The position numbers were made by a program, and so were the translations under genes. From an uncultured Verrucomicrobiota bacterium (lineage in GTDB: Bacteria; Verrucomicrobiota; Verrucomicrobiia; Chthoniobacterales; SZAS-18), in assembly GCA_937873255.1 (NCBI GenBank), contig CALMVM010000304.1, positions 1 through 9,783 of the forward strand: a DNA stretch of 9,783 nucleotides, given 5' to 3'. Below the pieces are notes generated by a model. It ran no database searches and was not told the DNA's origin. It saw only the letters and a program-made list of their open reading frames with translations. Each line of letters starts with the position of its first letter. Positions within the stretch are counted from its first letter, which is position 1. Shown here one piece after another: positions 6,794 to 9,783 of the stretch.

Positions 6794-6832
6794 GGGGGGC
6801 GGCGTAGAAAGCGGATGATAAAGCGCGTTAAG
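6794..6832 (+). repeat. Tn3-family 39-bp terminal inverted repeat (recombinase-side end)
   Basis: It reads GGGGGGCGGCGTAGAAAGCG at its start and GCGCGTTAAG at its end on the plus strand, so the outer edge is 6794 and the element body extends to the right. It differs from the minus-strand reading of 3797-3835 at 7 of 39 positions (the outer positions 5, 6 and 8 and four inside), more than expected for the two ends of one recent insertion. The 5 bp outside are TGCTT. Confidence 0.85.
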
Positions 6833-6833
6833 A

Positions 6834-6867
6834 CTTTGGAGGACTGTTTTTCGTCCATCGTCCAAAG
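6834..6867. repeat. Inverted repeat just inside the Tn3 end
   Basis: CTTTGGA (6834-6840) pairs with TCCAAAG (6861-6867), and GGAC (6841-6844) with GTCC (6853-6856), around an 8-nt loop with a 4-nt bulge on one side. It starts 2 bp inside the terminal repeat and upstream of the tyrosine-recombinase remnant. It could be a transcript attenuator or part of the element's recombination site; this is a positional guess. Confidence 0.35.
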
Positions 6868-6995
6868 GTTCACTCAGCAGCGTTAAACGCCCAGGCCCGC
6901 GCCGTGTCTTTCAAGGAGTCGGACGAGGTCCGCACGGCCATTGCAGACCTGCTTTGGCTCTTGCCAACAAAACGGCGTGCCTGCCAGAAGGACGG

Positions 6996-7298
6996 ATGAC
7001 TACGACTCTAACGGATGCAAAAGAGCTCTTCCTCAACGACTGCCGATACCGGCGGAAACTCAGTGAGCACACCCTCAAAGCCTACCACCTCGATTTGCTC
7101 GCGCTGCGAAGGTTCGTGGCCGCATCGTTTCCAGACGACGCTCTCGACCGGCTCGATCGCGCCGGCATCAACGCTTATCTCAACAGCCTCAGCCACTGCA
7201 AAGCACGGACGGTTCGGCGCAAGCTCGCGGCCATCAAATCGCTGTTCACGTTCCTAGTGCGCGAAGGCCTGCGGCGGGAAAACCCTTCGCAGCACATC
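6996..7298 (+). pseudogene. Tyrosine recombinase, truncated to the core-binding domain (TnpI-like candidate)
   Basis: The ATG at 6996 is preceded by AGAAGGA, a good ribosome site at short spacing; an upstream in-frame TTG at 6954 is less likely. The first ~100 residues are a SAM-like core-binding domain of XerC/D-type recombinases: DAKELFLNDCRYRRKLSEHT, LKAYHLDLLALRRFV, INAYLNSL and [20 protein letters not shown], then [12 protein letters not shown]. After residue ~101 the sequence becomes an unrelated fragment in the same frame, so the catalytic domain with R...HxxR...Y is absent and the gene is dead. It sits 163 bp inside a Tn3-type end and upstream of a transposase fragment on the same strand. 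This is the place where Tn4430-like elements keep TnpI, the recombinase that resolves cointegrates. TnpI identity is inferred from context; the recombinase fold itself is clear. Confidence 0.72.
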
Positions 7299-7397
7299 CA
7301 CACGCACCTGCCCAAGTGCGTGCCGCTCGCTCTTCCCTCCGGCAAATCGGCGACTTACCTCAACACAGGCACCTGGGCGGACGTTACGCGAGTACCT
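7299..7397 (+). pseudogene. Calcineurin-like metallophosphoesterase C-terminal scrap
   Basis: Continuing in the recombinase frame, the sequence reads [20 protein letters not shown] then [16 protein letters not shown]-x-P followed some 15 residues later by YLNTGTWAD is the arrangement at the end of calcineurin-like phosphoesterases, where G-HTH binds the metals. The join to the recombinase falls at the HTH motif and is in frame. Only about 33 residues are recognisable, after which transposase sequence begins in another frame. Identification is tentative because the piece is so short. Confidence 0.42.
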
Positions 7398-7417
7398 GCG
7401 GCGGAGGCTGAGCAGGC

Positions 7418-7644
7418 GCTTCGTCGTCGAGGGCAAACGGCAGACCCCGGCGTCCTCGTCCGACGGCCAGCGCTTCAAAGTGGGCAGCAGAGCCGAGAGT
7501 ACCGGTCACATCAATCCGAAGTATGGCACCGAACCCGGCCGGACGTTCTACACGCACGTCTCCGACCAGTAAGCTCCCTTCAGCAACAAGGTGATCAACG
7601 TCGGCGTGCGCGACTCGACCTACGTGCTCGACGGTCTACTCTAA
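7418..7644 (+). pseudogene. tnpA: Tn3-family transposase TnpA, internal fragment with the first catalytic Asp
   Basis: In the frame that contains the GAC at 7462-7464, translation gives [20 protein letters not shown], then [20 protein letters not shown] and TFYTHVSDQ, a TAA (7570-7572), then APFSNKVINVGVRDSTYVLD and GLL, ending at a second TAA (7642-7644). SSSDGQRF with [13 protein letters not shown] and NVGVRDSTYVLDGLL is diagnostic of the catalytic region of Tn3-family TnpA; the Asp of SSDGQ is the first catalytic acid. The internal TAA replaces a conserved Tyr codon (TAC or TAT), a single-base change. The second-Asp motif, normally just after LDGLLYHESD, is lost. Relative to the full protein this piece lies upstream of the C-terminal fragment at 3285-3801, so the two could be parts of related elements. 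Confidence 0.9.
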
Positions 7645-7738
7645 AATGTCATTGTCGGCAAAGCATTCGGGCGCGTTTGCTTTGTTCCACCGGGAGACCC
7701 AGCCGCGTCCGGTCCGATCCTGTCAGCCGCCGCGACGA

Positions 7739-8164
7739 CTATCCGACCCAGTTTAAGGCAGGCAGCATGGCCGCCGTGTCCCAGTGGAAGGGGCGCAGCT
7801 CGCGGATTTTGCCGTCGCGCACCTTGAAGAGTTGCAGCAGCGGCCAGTCAGCGGCCTGACCGGTGGGGCGCGCGACCGCGTACACGTGCGAATGGCTGAA
7901 GACCGCGTCACCGTCGGTGTAGAACCGGGAATCTTTGACCTCCAGCGAGGCCCACTGCTCGCCAAATGCCCGCATCCACCGCTCGAACCCGGCCGGGCCG
8001 CGCCACTCGCCGCCATAGGGCAGGGAAGCGGGCTGGTAGAGCACGCACTCCGGGTCGAGCGTGGCGGCGATCACGGCGAAGTCGCCGCCGCCCGGAGCGA
8101 GGTAGGCCGATTCGGCGACGTAGAATCGTTCAATGGTGGCGAGGGCAGGATTTGGATTGGGCAT
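7739..8164 (-). CDS. SnoaL-like/NTF2-fold protein
   Basis: 141 residues from the ATG at 8162-8164. It follows the SnoaL/NTF2-like pattern: an N-terminal helix (NPALATIERFYVAESAYLA), the DFAVIAATLDPECVLYQPAS segment, GEWRGPAGFERWMRAF, a strand set (DSRFYTDGDAVFSHSHVYAV) and the closing RDGKIRELRPFHWDTAAM. The length fits a single-domain family member. Such folds bind small hydrophobic ligands or act as cyclases, isomerases or hydrolases; the activity cannot be read from the sequence. It starts 13 bp after the stop of the upstream outer-membrane gene and is probably co-transcribed with it. No Shine-Dalgarno motif is evident. The 3' end points toward the transposase remnant, with ~95 bp of featureless sequence between them. 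Confidence 0.85.
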   Translation of the reverse strand: MPNPNPALATIERFYVAESAYLAPGGGDFAVIAATLDPECVLYQPASLPYGGEWRGPAGFERWMRAFGEQWASLEVKDSRFYTDGDAVFSHSHVYAVARPTGQAADWPLLQLFKVRDGKIRELRPFHWDTAAMLPALNWVG

Positions 8165-8177
8165 GGATCGGGCGGCG

Positions 8178-9761
8178 TTAGAAGGTAAAGGTCAGCCAGG
8201 CGGCGACGTAATCGAAGCTCTGGCCGTCGCGTCCGCCGGGCGCATGGGTCAAAGCGGCAGCCTCACGGGCGTAAGCACCCGCGAAAAAGTGCGCGTAGGA
8301 CAAATCGAAGGTCAGGTGCCGGTTGATGCCCCACTCCAGCCAGGCATCGGCTTCCGTGCCCACGTGGCGCGCGCCGCCGGGGACGTTGCCACCCATCGGG
8401 CGCGTGGCCACCGGCGAACCGGGCAGCGCCGGGGTGCCGTTGAAGTTGTAGATGCCATCGCCCGTGTCCTGCCGCCAGTAGGCGATCACCGTAGTCATCA
8501 ACCCCACGTTCTTGCGCAGGTGCCAGTCCACGACCGGGTGCAGCGCGATGAGGTTGCTCGGCCCGAGGAAGCTGGGTTCGCTGAAATAGATACCTTTGGG
8601 GAAGAGCGGGTTGAAGGTTTGCAGGCGCCGGTCTCGCGCGTCGGCGTCGCCGCTTGTCACGTCCAGGCGCAGGCTCACGTTGGGGCCGAAGGGAAGCCGC
8701 TGGAAGTAGTAGCCCAAGTCAAAAGATGCCTCGTAGGCCGAGATGCCCGCGTCGCCATAGCGGCCGAACTGGTAGAGGCCCTCCACGTCGTAGTGAAACT
8801 CGCCGGTGAGCGGACCTCCACCCAGCGGGAACACGGTGCCGTGCAGCCGTCCGCCGAGCGAGTGGCGCGTCTCGTGGCCGGTGGCGGGCATTGGCGAGCC
8901 ACGCCGGGCGGTCTGGTTGAACGCGCCGTTCTGACGGTCGTAGCCCAGGTAGTAGAGGTCGATGGCGGCCGCGTCCGCCGAGTGCGGGCGGCGCAAAAAC
9001 GGTAGACCCACCGTGGCGTACAAACCCCACACCTCTGCCTGTTGGAGATCGTAGCCGTCGTCGACGACCCCCTTGTTCGTGGCCACGGCGCGGGCAAAGA
9101 GCGCGTCCACCTTATACCCGGGGTCTTGCAAGGAGAGCCGTGCGGCGTCGAAAGATTGACGCACGTTGGGACCCTCGCGCACGTCGATGAGCCGGTCGTC
9201 GCCGTAGGCCAGTTCCTGCCGGCCGAGCCGGACGAGCAGCGTGGTGTCGCCGCGTACCGGCAGCCGCCAGTCGAAGAAAGCTTGGTGCACGTCGAAGTCG
9301 TCCCGGTCGATGCTCGGGCGTGGGCCGCCGCGGCGACCCTCTTCTGTGTTGCTCTTGAGTTGGAAGAAGACGCGCAGGTCCTCCCCCAGGTGGAGGTCCG
9401 CGTGCAGCAGGTAGCGCGCGAGGTAATACGAGTCCGCCTTGCCGTCCACCGAGCCGTTGCTGACCCCGAAGCCCGAGTAGTGCTCGAAACGCTGGCGCAT
9501 GTCGCCGCCGAGCGTCAGGTAGATGCGGCCATCCGCGTCCAGGGGGATGAACTTGAGCGGGTCCAGCCAGTCGGTGCGCCTGGCCGGGTCACGCAGGTAG
9601 GAATAATCCTCCTCGTAGCGCAGGAGGTTGTACGCGGGCGGCTCGCCGGACGGCCGCTCGGGTGCCGCGCCGGTCGGGTCGAAGAACTGTCCCGGCGTTG
9701 CTTGCGCCGACATGTGCGCCACGTTGCAATATCTTCCGATGATGACAAACACGAACGCCAA
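8178..9761 (-). CDS. Alginate-export-type outer-membrane beta-barrel (start uncertain, at or beyond right edge)
   Basis: A 527-residue frame from a TTG at 9761; the frame stays open to the window edge, so the true start may lie outside. The N-terminus has a hydrophobic stretch (LAFVFVIIG) and MSAQA, compatible with a signal peptide whose first residues are upstream; the ATG at 9713 would remove it. The mature part begins with LLRYEEDYSYLRDP and LKFIPL, then YLTLGGDMRQRFEHY, YLARYLLHADLHLG and LRVFFQLKSN. These are hallmarks of the alginate_exp (AlgE-like) family of outer-membrane channels. Alternating aromatic strands continue to the end, and the last residues AWLTFTF give the C-terminal Phe used for barrel assembly. 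It probably passes an anionic or sugar-like solute across the outer membrane; no alginate biosynthesis genes are nearby, so the substrate is open. It is followed 13 bp later by the SnoaL-like gene. Confidence 0.85.
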   Translation of the reverse strand: MAFVFVIIGRYCNVAHMSAQATPGQFFDPTGAAPERPSGEPPAYNLLRYEEDYSYLRDPARRTDWLDPLKFIPLDADGRIYLTLGGDMRQRFEHYSGFGVSNGSVDGKADSYYLARYLLHADLHLGEDLRVFFQLKSNTEEGRRGGPRPSIDRDDFDVHQAFFDWRLPVRGDTTLLVRLGRQELAYGDDRLIDVREGPNVRQSFDAARLSLQDPGYKVDALFARAVATNKGVVDDGYDLQQAEVWGLYATVGLPFLRRPHSADAAAIDLYYLGYDRQNGAFNQTARRGSPMPATGHETRHSLGGRLHGTVFPLGGGPLTGEFHYDVEGLYQFGRYGDAGISAYEASFDLGYYFQRLPFGPNVSLRLDVTSGDADARDRRLQTFNPLFPKGIYFSEPSFLGPSNLIALHPVVDWHLRKNVGLMTTVIAYWRQDTGDGIYNFNGTPALPGSPVATRPMGGNVPGGARHVGTEADAWLEWGINRHLTFDLSYAHFFAGAYAREAAALTHAPGGRDGQSFDYVAAWLTFTF

Positions 9762-9783
9762 TATGCGTCGGCAGGTACTCGAA

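Noticed and set aside
7299..7859. Continuation of the recombinase frame to a 301-codon protein
   Set aside because: After the metallophosphoesterase scrap the translation is Arg/Gln-rich nonsense. Another frame there encodes recognisable TnpA, and the end overlaps the SnoaL-like gene antisense.
8133..9005. 290-codon plus-strand frame opposite the outer-membrane barrel gene
   Set aside because: The minus strand shows an unmistakable alginate-export-type barrel with a C-terminal Phe. The plus-strand translation is rich in Val, Ala, Gly and Arg and has no domain motif.
1..9783. CRISPR array, tRNA or rRNA genes
   Set aside because: No regularly spaced direct repeats, cloverleaf-like segments or rRNA-like conserved stretches were seen.

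Overview
The window comes from a GC-rich Gram-negative bacterium. Three things suggest a soil or freshwater Verrucomicrobiota or Acidobacteriota-type genome: an outer-membrane beta-barrel, a large repetitive surface protein, and an integrase relic of a style I associate with Opitutaceae-like Verrucomicrobiota. The phylum is inference from protein style only.

Four genes look intact or nearly so, and one more enters from the left edge. From left to right: (1) the C-terminal part of a repetitive glycine/asparagine-rich extracellular protein with an aromatic-rich C-terminal module (+, 1-867); (2) a soluble sensor histidine kinase with an RsbRD-like N-terminal domain (+, 1944-3068); (3) a 722-residue FAD-dependent oxidoreductase of the carotenoid-desaturase/amine-oxidase-like COG3349 type (+, 4222-6390); (4) a SnoaL/NTF2-like small protein (-, 7739-8164) immediately downstream of (5) an alginate-export-type outer-membrane barrel (-, 8178-9761, reaching the right edge). 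The last two probably form an operon.

Between these genes the window is a graveyard of gene fragments. Region 1008-1936 holds, on the minus strand, a coiled-coil gene remnant followed by the N-terminal 145 codons of a site-specific integrase with no start codon. Region 3098-3283 holds the C-terminal end of a CheB-type methylesterase. It abuts the C-terminal end of a Tn3-family transposase broken by a stop codon and a frameshift, which ends inside a clear 39-bp Tn3-type terminal inverted repeat (3797-3835). A second copy of that repeat lies at 6794-6832 (32 of 39 positions identical) in the opposite orientation. Beyond it lie a truncated tyrosine recombinase, a metallophosphoesterase scrap and an internal Tn3 transposase fragment carrying the first catalytic Asp motif. 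A TlpA/thioredoxin-like fragment stops exactly where this second transposon end begins.

The most interesting structure is therefore the bracket. The right end of one decayed Tn3-family element and the left end of another, both in the same orientation, flank a segment of about 2.96 kb carrying the FAD oxidoreductase. The element seems to have been of the kind that carries a tyrosine recombinase for resolution (TnpI-like), with order end - recombinase - tnpA - end. I found no CRISPR array, tRNA, rRNA or complete mobile element.
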